Of a stretch of DNA of 56,796 bases, positions 41,856 through 54,292 are shown piece after piece. The stretch is from the NCBI GenBank assembly GCA_030998015.1, contig JARWMV010000099.1:1-56796 (forward strand), written 5' to 3'. The position numbers were made by a program, and so were the translations under genes. Below the pieces are notes generated by a model, which was given only the letters and a program-made list of their open reading frames with translations, made no database searches and was not told the DNA's origin. Origin of the DNA: Ceratorhiza oryzae-sativae. Taxonomy: Eukaryota; Basidiomycota; Agaricomycetes; Cantharellales; Ceratobasidiaceae. Positions within the stretch are counted from its first letter, which is position 1; each line of letters begins with the position of its first letter.

Positions 41856-44839
41856 ATGTCACATATCTGGGAACGACAAGAAGTCCATAAGAGCTCCAAA
41901 TGCATCGAGATCGTCATCACTCTGTTCGCCGAGTATTGTCAGGCGGTCACGACGATGGCGAATATCCAGAAAAAGCTTGCTCGAGCGCTGAGGGACGCTT
42001 CTGGAGTCAAGGGAACTGGTATGGCCCCAGGTATGTGTATTGGCACCGCTATATGCATTCGCTAACTTGTATGCAGCCAATGCTATGCAGGCTAGCGCTT
42101 CACTCTTTGAAGCGGTAGGAGAGGTAGACGGAAAGCTGGCGAAACTCGCGGAGAAGGAGTACGATGGTGTGAGCTCTGAAGTCAGAAAGCACTTCAAAAA
42201 GATGGCTGTGAGTACTCCATCTTTGATATCTCGAGCCAGCTGTTCATGAAAGGTCGCAGAAAGAGGAAAAAGCCCATGACGAGCTGACCTTCAATACAAA
42301 TGTGAAGCTCAAACAAGCATGTAAGTGCATTCGTTCATGGCGGACATTTTGCTAACATCAAATCCTGTTAGCCGCCTCTTACGATAAGAAAGTCAAAGGC
42401 AAGATTCCATATACCGCCGAAGAGCATGCCAAGCATGTCCATTTGCTTAGCGCCTTGGGCAACGAGATGGCTACCGCTAAACTGTGTGTGCCCCTTCCCT
42501 ACCTGATCGCACATTCGTTCTGAGGAGCCTTCCAGCGCACACGAGACTCTTGTATCTCAAAGACACGTCACCACTCTCTTTGCAGTTGGTGCTTCTCTTG
42601 CTCGTGTTGCGGACGCGTCTTGGACTGGCGCTTGTGAACACGTTCGTCGTGCTGGCCCCCATGTTGGACGGATTGGTCAATGGCGTTCTCTATGCGAGAG
42701 TGCGTGGGCGGGCGCTGTGCCAGAGGATCTTCCCGATATTGACAAACCGGGCTCCGGAGTGATTGAAAAGGACAAGATGGGTGGTTCTCCTCGAAAAGGA
42801 TTCACCTTTCCAAGCTTCGCGGCAACAAACTTTACGGGCACAACGACCATGACGGGCTCTACGAACATGACAGGAACCACGAGTACCTCGGGGACCACAA
42901 GTATGACTGGAACTAGCACCTCCACCGGCACTTCTACCCCTCTCATGTCGCCCTTTCCATTGACCCCAATCCCAGGATTGGGGCCCAATGGTGCGGGAGG
43001 ATATTTCGCTGGCGACGACGCAGATCTCAGGCCGCCTGCGCCACCATTTGCTCGAAACTCTGGCTCGCCTGCCCCAAGCCAGGGTACCGGCGTAGCCTCG
43101 CCGAGGCTTACCTCTCCTGCCCCGATCGGAGACCCTGCGGTTTCTCCAAATCCCCCGGCAATCCCTCAACGGAAAGAATCAAGCCAGTTCCCCCCTCCGC
43201 CGCAACATCCCGCTTCTCCCACCCGACCACATACAGGTTTACCGCCAGCATCACCCGTTCGATCCAATATTGGTCTTCCAATGGACAATTACGATGGGAT
43301 GCCGCCTTCGTCTCCCACTCGGCCCTTTGCCAGCATGCCAGGTTCTTATGAAACGCCCCCATCCCCCGTTCGTGCACCCGCCTCCCCAGTTCGCGTTCCA
43401 GCCTCCCCCGTCCGAGGTCCCCCTTCTCCTGTGCGGACACCCGCACCTATCGTGCGAACAGATGACGCCGCTCCGTCCCCTCCGACGCCTAGCACGAAAC
43501 CCAACCTGCCGGCAGAATATCCTACCCCAACCCCCAACCGGCAGCCTGGAGATAATGGATGGAGTGTCGGATCTTGGGGTGCTACGAATAACGAGCAAGG
43601 AGAACTTGCCAACGCAATGCCCCCTGTATCCATCTCGAGATTTTTGAACGAGAACAAGGAAATGGGGATCGACTTGGAAGACGTCACTGTCCGGGAGAGC
43701 GTTGAGAAAATGGCGGCCGCGGCCAGGGAGGCATCCGAGGGTTCGGGCAAGGCACTGAGCGAAGGGTGGGCTGGAAACCAGTTCGAAGTTGGACCAACAG
43801 GGACTGTGAAAAAGCTTCTTCTGGATGAGGAAAAGAGAGTCATCTCGGGTGGACCTAGGCCTATGCCTGAGCGCCCGATGTCGACTGTCGAAGGCGAGAG
43901 GAGGCCTTTACCAAATCCTCTCGATTTGAACGGAAAGACGACTCGCAAGAGAGGAGGGAGCATAGAATCATTGACGAGTAGTGCGAGTACGAGTCGGGTG
44001 GCCGCTATGCGGAGTCGATATGATAACCCAGTGCGTAGATGGTGATTTTGTGGATCAACCAATGTACTCATGTGTTGTAGGGAGGAGGACCATTGTCGCC
44101 TCCGCTCGGAAAAGAAAGACCTCCCTTGTCACATGCTGTCTCGGACATGATGAACGCCGCTCGAATTGGCGAACCTCAACAGATACGCGGCGGGGTTTGG
44201 CCACCTCGACAAGCCCAACAAAACCAGCCCGGCCCGCCTTCATCCTTTCCTCAACAACAGCGTGCTGGATTAGCTTCTGCATCCCTAGATAATCTTAATA
44301 GCTCCCAGCAGAACTGGGGTGCGATGCGAGAGCGAGAATGGCGAGCCCGAGAATACGCATTGAATCTTGAGCAACGGGAGCTTGAGTTGGAGAGGGCTAG
44401 GCTGGCGCTGCAGCGGGAGCATCAGCAAATGGCGGAATTCACAGGATCTAGTTCGAGTACCGGAGCGAGCGGGAGTGCAGCTATGAGCAAGAGCATGCCT
44501 ATGGATGCCTATTCCGGTGGGAACACTATGGGCGGCCATCATGCCTTTGGTCGACGACCTCGTTCTCCCGAGAGTAATCCAGATGATGCTCGCCCACCCT
44601 GGGCGACCAAACAAGCTGCCGCAGCAAACCGGTATACCACACCACTCCGGGACGACTCGGACACAGAATCGACCTCGCCTAACAGCAAGGAGAAGAAAGG
44701 AACTTGGATGGGGCGAGGGTTGAGGCGATTAAGTATGCCCGCGCCATTTGCAGAGAAAAAACCGATTCAGGTCGTGTCGATCCCTGCGCCTAACAGGGAA
44801 CCTGTTGGGAATCGGAGGAGCTTTGACTTTCGACAATAG
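41856..44839 (+). CDS. BAR-like domain protein with Pro-rich and coiled-coil regions
   Basis: Six exons: 41856-42030, 42077-42207, 42260-42320, 42372-42483, 42536-44030, 44081-44839. Total 2733 nt, 910 residues, no stops; the start has a CCACCATG context. Residues 1 to about 215 are helical, with EVHKSSKCIEIVITLFAEYC, SASLFEAVGEVDGKLAKLAE, KEEKAHDELTFNTNVKLKQA and SYDKKVKGKIPYT. This heptad-rich layout fits the BAR/IMD superfamily that bends membranes (family inferred, not proven). Then come a Thr-rich tract (TMTGTTSTSG-like), SPVR repeats near residues 380-420, and a coiled coil EREWRAREYALNLEQRELEL near 745. A role in cortical membrane or actin scaffolding is plausible. Confidence 0.75.
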
Positions 44840-46939
44840 ATGCGGTGAGGGTAAGAGATAGGCGATGTATTATAGATTCGTGGGCGTGTTTTGTTGGACT
44901 CTTTCTCCTCGTCGTAGTATCGTTTTGTGCGCTGTTGTATTACTGGCGGTGTTTCTTTTTCTTGTGTGGTTTGTTTTGATTCACTATATATGATGAATAC
45001 TTCGTGCCGGAGCTTGTCGTAGCTTAGCCGTGTCTGTAGATTGTGTGCAATCGGTTAGATGGCGTGTAGCTTGGTACATTCCCTCCCTTCGCGTTGCGTA
45101 TATGCGCGAGCGTTAAGCACATCACTGGCGGAAATTGTCTCACGTTGATCAAATATGTCGAGATTTCGTTCAGTATTTCGTCATGCTCCTTTCGCGTTCT
45201 TCACAATTTCATTCAATGGCTCCTCCTGTCAAGAGTTTACTGAATCGAAAGTTTTTGGGCAAGAAGCTTCGACCCTCATGTTCTTACTCCATGACACGTA
45301 GATATTGAATCAGGTGAAGTCCGGTTCTAAGAGTGGGTTGGCGATTGTCTGTCATGGCGGTTCAGAAACTGGATGGTAGCACAAGGGGGAGCTCTCCCTA
45401 TGTCTCCATCTGTATCCAACTTGGCGATATTGATGAACCGAGATCAATTGGAAATTTCAAGATAGTTCCCAAAGCAGCTGCGTGAGAATTTGAAATATTT
45501 GGCGGGTGATCCAGCCAAGCTGGCGCAGGTTTCCAGAGAGCTGTCGATTAGTTTGACAAGTTCAAAAACCTCAAGGATATTTTTTGAGTACAGAGCTTCA
45601 CGTTGGTTGGTTGTTGTAGCAAGGCGTGGCCTTCCTCGTCTGCACAGCCACTGGGTGACTTTCTGGCACAGAAGGACCAAGAGATACAGTCCTTGCAACA
45701 AGATTTAGACGTATAGAACACGATAAAAAATTCACATTTAATACGTTAGCTCCTTCTGGCGCGGGCATCCTGTATTGATGATAGATAGACAAGCCCGGCT
45801 CGTAGTGCCCTATCCAACCAACAGGCACCAAGCCTACGGTCCTTAGTGATCCACCATTGGATCTCAACCTCAGCCTAATGGAATGCGTCTTGATGTTTCG
45901 TCTCGGACCATTTTGCCCACTCTAGATTATAGAATTGTTTCCCCTGACTCTTGGCCTCGTATGACACCGGGCATTCATGGTGGGCAAATGTCGCGTGACA
46001 AGATGGGTCCTCGATCAGTATATCCCGGAATTCGACTCACCCGGGAAGGCGTGCACCAGATGAGTAAATATCGAGTATTATAGACATACTTATGGTGTCT
46101 TAATGCTTGGTAAATCAAGAAGCCGGGCGGAAAACAGCTGCATTCGGCTAAATCCGATACAGCCGCGAGGACAAGGCCGCCAAAAGGACAACATGGGCGC
46201 TCCCATGAAGCATCAAAGCGCTCATTGTCATAGAATTAGTACATCGTGTTAAATCACCGAGCGCTCGCGGTCTTTCCTCTTAAGATGGGCGTCACTGAGT
46301 GTTTTAGGCTACTAGCGAAAAAGGAATACAGTCCAACGGCGCTACAAACGTTATACTGTGCATTGAAGCGAACTACGGCCGGGTGCCAGACACGTATTGT
46401 ACCAAAAAATCACGTTCCCCTTGCAATGGAGCTCAGTAAGGCGAGCCGCAAGGGGCAGGCCTAGAGGCTTACCTTGTTGAGTGCGGCGAGCAATCCCGTA
46501 CCGTACCCATTTGCATACACTCGTCTGACTCAGCCTCGATATCCTATCACGCAACGAGAGCACACCTCCCAGTTCCTGGCGCTCAAATTTTAGTGATTCT
46601 ATACTGACGAAGACCGAATTGAACTGCCTCATAGCGATGCGAACCATGGGATGGCGTTCGCGTTCGCCCCTATATGTCTGAATAGCCGCGCATACATACT
46701 CTGCGCCAGTGGCATGATAACCGCCAATACGATCTACAACTACAATTGAGGCTACGGTCATGCCGGAGCCTTACGGTTCCGGACGAATCGCTTCCCCAGC
46801 CATGGGCGCTCAACTGGACATGCAAAGAAACAACATCTCTTGAATTGCCCGCATTTCTATACAAAAGCCGTACCAAGGTTCTGTCAGAGCCATCGCTACC
46901 CAAAGCCCCCAAAGTTCTACTCCGTATCCATAGCATACC
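44840..46939. other. Intergenic, no gene recognised
   Basis: Contains the 3' flank of the BAR-like gene and scattered short ORFs. A minus-strand open stretch at 46351-46761 (AEYVCAAIQTYRGERERHP, VRIAMRQFNSVFVSIESLKF) has coding-like composition but no recognised family or partner exon. Confidence 0.4.
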
Positions 46940-47495
46940 ATGTCTCTCTCCGACGGCACCTACCAGATCTTCAATGCCGATGTCACAACCCCTGGCGGAC
47001 AGCGGCTTTATGCTGCTCGATCTGGCAACCATCTCATAGCCAGGAGTTTTAATAGTGTACGCCCCATCGTCACCTGTACTCAGTTTTTTATATGTCTTAT
47101 GGTCCTTTTCTGCAGGATTTTATTGAAGTTAGGAAGACGGGTGATGAAAAATACACTCTCAAGCTCACTCGTGGCGGGCTCTTCATCGGGCAAAATGGCG
47201 GCCAGTTCTCATTCACCACTAGAGCATACGAATGGCGTATTTGGCAGATAAATCCCGACAAGTGGAAGTGCGTAGAGACTGGATTCCGCACCTGTGCTTT
47301 GAACTCATGTACTCTCTGTCCAGGATCGTCGCCACCGCGGAGGATTTGACCTGGTCCATCCCTCAAGGTGGAGACAACCCGAGCCGGGTAAGGGATATTT
47401 GAGGCCTAGGTTTCCAAGACACTAATCATCACACTCTTCAGATCCAACTTCTTCCGCAGCAAGGGCTCCCCGGTCAATTCTGGACTTTTGCTTGA
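46940..47495 (+). CDS. Small beta-trefoil-like protein, possible protease inhibitor or lectin
   Basis: Four exons: 46940-47056, 47116-47267, 47324-47387, 47442-47495, giving 387 nt and 128 residues. The introns have GTACGC, GTGCGT and GTAAGG donors and CAG acceptors. The sequence opens SLSDGTYQIFNADVTTPGGQ, contains KYTLKLTRGGLFIGQNGG and YEWRIWQINPDKW, and ends QFWTFA. This opening and the Trp-rich spaced strands resemble fungal beta-trefoil proteins such as peptidase inhibitor family I66. No signal peptide is present, in line with those cytosolic defence proteins. The exact subfamily is a guess. Confidence 0.65.
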
Positions 47496-50427
47496 AGTGG
47501 TGATAAACCGACGATTGAATCGGTGCAAGTGCCTTGGCCACAAGGATTTGATGTAATTCAACATGGATGAATCTTATGAGATCTGGGCAAAGAGAAAAGA
47601 CATACAGCAACCTGCATAACGATGACCCCCTTACCCCATCAAAACACATATAATATCAGCGCCCAGATCCCCGGGATTCCCAACGATATCGATGTATCTG
47701 AGCGTGAGGTGACGCGAACAAAACGGCCGGCTAGTCACCCTCGAGAGTCACGGTGTAGTGCATACATACAATGGGCTGCCGGTTCCTGTAGCTCACACGC
47801 CTGGGGCTGTGCTCCTGGCTTGGTCTGGGGGTCTCAGTTGTTGCCTCACGGAGGTCATCAGACAACGTAATATAAAAACAACACAAAACCCCATACATCA
47901 GCGTTTCGACCTACACTCGAGAGTGCAACGAAGGTAGTGTAGTATTCACCCAAGGTGCTAAGTAAAGCGCAGAGGTCGGTGAGCCCAACTCCAGCAACGT
48001 GAATATAGGGACAGAAAGGGCAAAACGAAAATAAGAATGACTAAGAGGAACTAGCCCAGCGAAGCGGAGAAACCGATTGAAAGTAGCAACACAAAAGCTG
48101 GCAAGGCAGGAAAGGTAGGAAATTTTCATAGAAAAAACAATGGTCATGGGAGGAGTGGACAGGCAAGAATAGGCAAACTAAAAAAAAACGGACCATTGGG
48201 TGAGCCATGGAGAGACTGAGAGGGCCAAAAATCTGAGAGGGAGAGCGTAACGCAAAATGAATAGTTATTCAGTCCGCACCGAGTTCAGGAGGTAAGCAAG
48301 ATGATGAATAGCAAAGTAGCCGTTGCTAAGCTGCTCTATTCACCACCAAGCAATCCGAGCCCCTTTTCTATTCACTATGCCACTTGGGACCTGTTTTTTC
48401 TGGAAATTCAGCGGGAATGAACCGCACTGGTAATGTCTACACTGACCAACGCCTATCAGTAATTTGTGAGCAGTTAACCCTGATACGTGGCCACTAACAT
48501 AGCCAGGAATTTTCTGAATTAAGCCAAATCTGATGAAGTATAAGTGCGCACAATGGTCATATCGTCGTTTGGACAAAAATCCATTAGTTTCTTGCATTGC
48601 ATAGTGTGCTGTGTATAGCATATATTCGGTAAATAACCATAGTCTCGTTAGTGACCCGATCAAGTTCTCTACTGGATAAACTAAAAACCTCGGAATTGCC
48701 GTTCGTAGTATCAAAGTTAATTCAAGTCAAAACAGGGGTGGTGTATTCACTGTGAGGGCTGACTGTTCAAGATTTTGATTAGTGCGTTTCGTAACTCAGC
48801 ACATGCGTCGTCTCACATTTCATCTCACGTATTGTCTCATGTACTGAGCCGTACGCTTATGCGTCATCTTCTAAACTCCCACCACTCATCATATATGCAG
48901 CCTACATGTACTCTCGCCTATAGAGTGGCGAATACATTGTATTCCACTGCGTATATACGCTAAGTCATAGCTCTTGAAGACCCTCCCGGTTCTATCTTCA
49001 ACACTGACTACGTGAAGAACCGGAATACGCTCCTGCTATGCAGGATTAGGGACACCCTAGCATGTTGTACGACCTTTGGGCGAGTCTCTAGTGTATACCT
49101 TACTACCCATGCAGTTGTTGGATCACTCTGGTACCTTCAGTACAAGCATATTTGTATTCTACACCTGGGATATTTCATGCCGGAGCGAGATCTTATATTG
49201 GGCGAAGAAAAGGACGTTCTACTTCTCTCTGATTTTTATGTGTGATAGGCGGTACTCCACGATAGTCGTCAAAGACCCAAGGCGATGTGACTAGCGATGT
49301 GAATATGCCACAGCAGCCGAAATGTGTAAAATTTGGGCTACGATAAGATGACCTCACGATTGCTTCCTTCACGAGTACTGAACGGTATGTAGGTTAAGCG
49401 CTGGTAAACGCTTGGTTTAGCAAGGTTTGCGCAAGTTGTGCGAAAATGTCGGCAAGCAGAAATAAGCCCAGTTGCTAATAACGAATATATTGTAGGCGGA
49501 TGTTATGTCGAATACGATGACTTGATAACCGAATGAGTACCCCGTGGAGGGCGTGTACCTTCTACGGCCGCTTTGGATACAATGTTAGACCCCATGAATA
49601 TTGCATTACACAACAGCGATTGAGCTTCAACACAACTGGGGAAAGTGGGTGAGAAAGCCAAAAACGAAACCAAGCTGGCACAAACAGTCGCGGTTGGCGA
49701 GTTCTAGCGAGCCAAGAACACATGACCTGTATTTGTATAGAGCTTTATGCGAATTTCAGCTGCGATCGCTGCGGGCAAGACTAGCCCGTGTGGTTCCGCA
49801 AGCTGCGGCGCACAGGCCCTACCTTACTATTCTGTACCAAAAAGAAGTCAAAAATATCACTGTGAAAGCAACATCCACTCCCCTGAACAAGTTGTTGAAT
49901 GAGATGGTACGCCGCGGCGATTCCAGCGCATGTAGCCACCTTGAGCCCGTGTTTCCAAAGCTAGCAATCCATTTCTCCGTTTTATGTGCATATGAATCAT
50001 TGTATTTCGCTTTAAAATTTCAGCAAGGAACTTTGCCCTATATCATGTAGGCAAACACAAGCACCAGTAACCGCTTTCCCAATTGCCAAGAGCAATGGCT
50101 TGATAGAAGTAATAGTTAATTTTACGATGTTTAGCAAACTCGCCAGCACCATCCCCTCTATCATCAATCAATGAGTCAAGCAACCATTTTTAGCCACCCA
50201 AAGACCCAGTCGTCCTTCCTTCGAACTAGTTCATACCCTGGTTCAAACAGTCGCTCAGTACATCGCTCCCGAATGCCCATCCACCCAGATCTCGTTTGAA
50301 CATCTCGGCAGCGTCCAGAAGAGATACATCAAGAGCACCAAACTCATGAATTGTGGTTTCCTATTTATTTATTTTACATGTGAGGAAATAGATACATAAA
50401 CCCATGTAAAACAGACCCATATCCCAC
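47496..50427. other. Intergenic, no gene recognised
   Basis: Nearly 3 kb with only short ORFs. The longest (49601-50050, plus, 149 codons) has no motif. The region is AT-rich between 47860 and 48700. Confidence 0.4.
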
Positions 50428-52272
50428 CTAAGAATCTTCGAAACAGCGACCCCAAGACTCCTTATTCAAAACACGAACATCCTTATACTCGAATGACAAG
50501 TCCTCGTTGCAACAGTACAACGCAGCAAGATGATCATTGATCAACGAGATCATCCGTTTCTCAACCCGAGACCCGCCCATGCGTTCCTGGTACGGATCCG
50601 TAACGATGCGGACATTCCCCCAGACTGAAAAAATGTGCCTAACCAAGATGTCAGTCGGGAATCAGATTCTTGGTTCGGCCGTGACTACGACCTCCCCCCC
50701 CCTCCCTCCACAAGGACGTACTTGACCAACATGATGGCATCACTATAACCAAAATCTTTGATCCTTGTATGTGGGTTTGGCTCGTGGCGCCCGAATACTT
50801 GTGTTTCGATGGTATGGAGTGAACAAGGCCGGTTCCGCGCTGGCCAGCCAGTAGTCGACGGTGGTAAAAAATCGAAAAGAGCATACACGCATACATGCTC
50901 CAGATGTGGCATCCGAGACGCAACCAACGGGAGTTCTCGAAGGTGTATTCCAGCATTTGAGATCACAATCTCTCTCGAGTCGGGAAAGATTTCACCTATC
51001 ACAAACGTACTCTCATGTTTTCCCATGACAGATCCGGGTACAGGCATGATACCGTCGAGCCTTAACGACCGCAACGGTAGCTTTTTAAGTCTCCAAAAAA
51101 CAGATGCTTGGACTGGGTACTGGCACTGCTCAGATTCAGTACGAGCTAGCCGAAGTGATAGCTTCTGAAGTTTGGGACTTTCCATAGTGAGAAGTGTCAA
51201 AACAGCTGAAAGAAGGCCATGAAGTGAACTTTGTATCCCTAAATTCCATAAAAAGCGGAGTGTGACTGAAGTCAAGTTGCGGACCATCGCCTGAACTCGC
51301 CAGAACGAACGGAAGATGAAATATGTGGCCTGGTTTAGCGAAAGGTGTTTTAACGAACGGAAAGCGGATTCGGGCATGGGAGAGATCGCGACCCCGTACC
51401 CGTTCCGATGGGTAACGATTTCCAACGATTCGAGGAACGGCCATGAAGCGATGATCCGAAAAGATTCCTCGTCGAGCACCTGATCTGTGCACGAAAAGCT
51501 CACAAGAGGGCATATACCAGCCAAAAAATAATCCAGTTTCCCAAGTCGATACTTGACAGACAGAAGACTATCTGTAGAGAGAAACCGAATAGCACGATTC
51601 TCGAGCCGCGGAGTACGGTCCCCATCGGGGTATATCGCCAGCGTGTGCAGGTTGGGGCACTTTTGAGCCAACAAGTGTAACGCAACTGAAGTCTCGGTAG
51701 TAGATACGTGATGGATTTGTAAAAATTTCGTGATGATAAACTTGACGCTCAACAGGGATGGCGACAGAAACGGTAAGATCAATTGGGTATCCGGGCCGGC
51801 AAGACGGTTCGCACAAGTGATTGATAACAGATTTGGCAACAAAGTGCGCTGGCTCGAAAAGTAGCAAAGAGCATCCAACGGCGGTTGACTGAGGTTACAG
51901 AGTCCGTTTCTACAGACCTCGAGATGTTTCACCCATGGGGCGTATATATCGAAACGTGCAAATGTGTCGAAACCTTGCGAAGCACACTATGGAAAAGGGA
52001 GGAATGGATCTGCCGCCCCAAGAAGCCGGGACAAGAATACCACTCACTTCAGATGTATGCAGCCTTCCTTCATGAGGAACGCACCAATCCGATATGAGAC
52101 TCAAAAGTTGACACACGCCATCAACACGTTCCCAGAGTTGTGGCATAATCGCAGCGAAGAGTGAGCGACATGTGAGGGCTAGAGCGGACCTATCTCGAAT
52201 CTTCAATCGCATGTACACCTGGCTGGCGAGCTCAGGAATCTCGAAGATGTTTCTGTGGGTGAACCGCGACAT
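50428..52272 (-). CDS. F-box protein with leucine-rich C-terminal part
   Basis: Three exons on the minus strand: 52272-52048, 51986-50722 and 50638-50428. They sum to 1701 nt, 566 residues. The N-terminal F-box-like segment is IFEIPELASQVYMRLKIRDR / SALALTCRSLFAAIMPQLWE (residues 9-49). The second exon starts CASQGFDTFARFDIYAPWVK and continues with irregular leucine-rich repeats (HLLAQKCPNLHTLAIYP, FLESLEIVTHRN, FRSLKHLSLNQA, KLQKLSLRLA). F-box proteins recruit substrates to SCF ubiquitin ligases; this LRR layout is greatly expanded in Agaricomycetes. The substrate is unknown. An upstream stop-free 5' flank and the Met at 52272 support the start. Confidence 0.85.
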
Positions 52273-52455
52273 GATGGTCGGCCGCAGAGGGACGGACTAC
52301 AGACAAGAATAGCTTATATAATAAGAGATCCAGACCCTTCTAATTAAACGCCAATACCCATCATATCCTACAGAGACTATCCTACAAAGCAGCATCTTGC
52401 CAAAGAACCCACAAAAGGAAAGAGCGGAGAGCAGGAAACACAGTAGGCAGCGTAT

Positions 52456-53905
52456 TCACTTGTCCGCCACACTCCCAAACGAGGAAAAACTAACCACCGT
52501 GCCAAAACTCTCGCCTCGGACACTGCTTCTCACATGGTGCACCGCGCCTGTTCTATGCCTCGGCCTGGTTCCGAGTTCGATGTCGGCCGTGCGGACCGGG
52601 AGGGTGATTTGCGCGCGCTGGCCCCACTCGGCTGGACCTTGGACACTTCGCATCGAGAGGAGCATACGGGATAGGGAGATAGTTGTAATGGACCAGACAG
52701 ATGTATAGGGGAGGCCCGCGAGGCTTTGCTGTGGTCGGTTGTGAGCGGGGCTTTGAGAAGAAAGAGCAGACAGAGCTTACTCTGGCGTATCGCCAAACCA
52801 ATAGATTAAACAACATGGCCGAGAATATAGCTATAAAATACAAGAACCCGTCTCGAACGACGACATTCATCAGAGGTGTTTTACTTGTCCTATTTCCGCC
52901 ATGCATCAGACGACATTTTCTTTTCTGAAAACAGCCGAGACGGGGACGCACCTCGGGGTGGACAACCACAACCAAACTAGCAGACACAGGATCAACGCAT
53001 GATACAGGATCCCGTTGAGCCAAACCGTCCACGTATCTTCCACGCTCCCACGACACATGTTCAAAACTGAGTTGTACGAGAACGAATCTATTGCCCAAGT
53101 CAGGACCCCAACCGAGAAGCAGAACCAACCAACTTACGATATCGCCTCATCAAGTTGCCCGTACAGATAAACACATCCAATGCACAATGGATCACCCAAA
53201 AGGGTCCCAAAACGAAAAGCGCGAGTCGCTGGCTTTGCCAAATATCAAACACGCGCGTAGCGACGATGACTAGTGGATTGTTCGGAGGAATAAGAAGGGG
53301 AACAGGCTCGGTAGAATGTGCCCGGGGAATTTGCTCACAGGCTGTGGTTTGGATGGCGATGAGCTCGAGATAGACGTTGAGGACGAGCCAGCGGCGACAG
53401 CTAGTGTGATTGGGGTTTCAGCCTGGCACGAGAGATCAGCGGTGGAGCTTACTTACATCTACAAATTGAATGTCAGCAGACACCGCGAGTGTGCACAACT
53501 TACTCACCGCGTCATCGAGAAACGTCGCCAGACCAGACATCACTGCACATCAAATAAGGTCATCAGAAGACAACAGGGTCCCGAGGTAGGGACATACTGG
53601 TAAACGCAATGGCAATCCACAACGTGACCACGTAGCGATTGAAGAAGAAGATCGCCTTGACGATTCCAAACTAGAATCGCGCTGAGCTTCTAATATATTT
53701 TCCCATACGAAGAAGCACATACCTTGGCGGCCAGACGAGTGTGATTTCGTCGGCGAGTGTGATCACTAGGGGGTGAAGGGAGTGAGTGCGAGACACAACC
53801 GAGGACGGCGCACGTACGATGATCCCACAAGAGGAGGGCGATGGATGCGAGGGTAAAGTACCGGGTTGCCTGAACATCCTGCACGCCGAGCAGAAAACCG
53901 TCCAT
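52456..53905 (-). CDS. DUF6533-like multi-pass membrane protein
   Basis: Minus strand, many small exons. The start is taken at Met 53905. Recognisable pieces in order: DVQATRYFTLASIALLLWDH, then ITLADEITLVWPP (53723-53765), FGIVKAIFFFNRYVVTLWIA, MSGLATFLDDA, RRWLVLNVYLELIAIQTTA, PLMNVVVRDGFLYFIAIFSA / MLFNLLVWRYAR, and a last exon from about 52700 ending at 52456 (TTISLSRMLLSMRSVQG..). The WDH-ITL-DEI opening and repeated hydrophobic helices fit the fungal DUF6533 membrane family of unknown function. One junction (53723 to about 53690) does not keep frame with the splice sites I can see, so the model is incomplete or slightly damaged. Confidence 0.6.
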
Positions 53906-54292
53906 CGCGGGTACATGTCCAGGTTTCCCAGCCAAGGCCAGCCAAGCGAGAGGGGAGGAACACTGCAAAGTGCAAGGGGATATATACGGTGGGGACCTCA
54001 AACAAGTCCGTAACGGGGAATGTCCATCACCGTCGCCATCGATAGCGGCGCAACCGACGCCATCGGACGAGCCTAGACAAGGGTCATCCCTATGCTCATT
54101 TTCGTCCACAGCCGCGAGAAGCCATCAGCACACACGCATCACCAGGCTTCCATTCAATAGCCGCCCTAGATACAGACAAATTCCCGGCTTCTCACGTCCA
54201 ATTAATATATTCTGCCTCTAAAATAACAAACCGTCCCGGATCCGAAGAATAACAAACAAACGAAAAAAAAAGTCGATAGATAACCACCGAGC
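53906..54292. other. Spacer between GH31 stop and DUF6533-like start
   Basis: 387 bp, no ORF of note. It serves as the 3' flank of the GH31 gene and presumably the promoter of the membrane-protein gene. Confidence 0.4.

Noticed and set aside
42677..44071. Long minus-strand ORFs opposite the BAR-like gene
   Set aside because: They lie antisense to a well-supported six-exon gene and show only mirrored low-complexity sequence.
49601..50050. 149-codon plus-strand ORF
   Set aside because: No motif, no splice partner and no coding signature; length is possible by chance in this composition.
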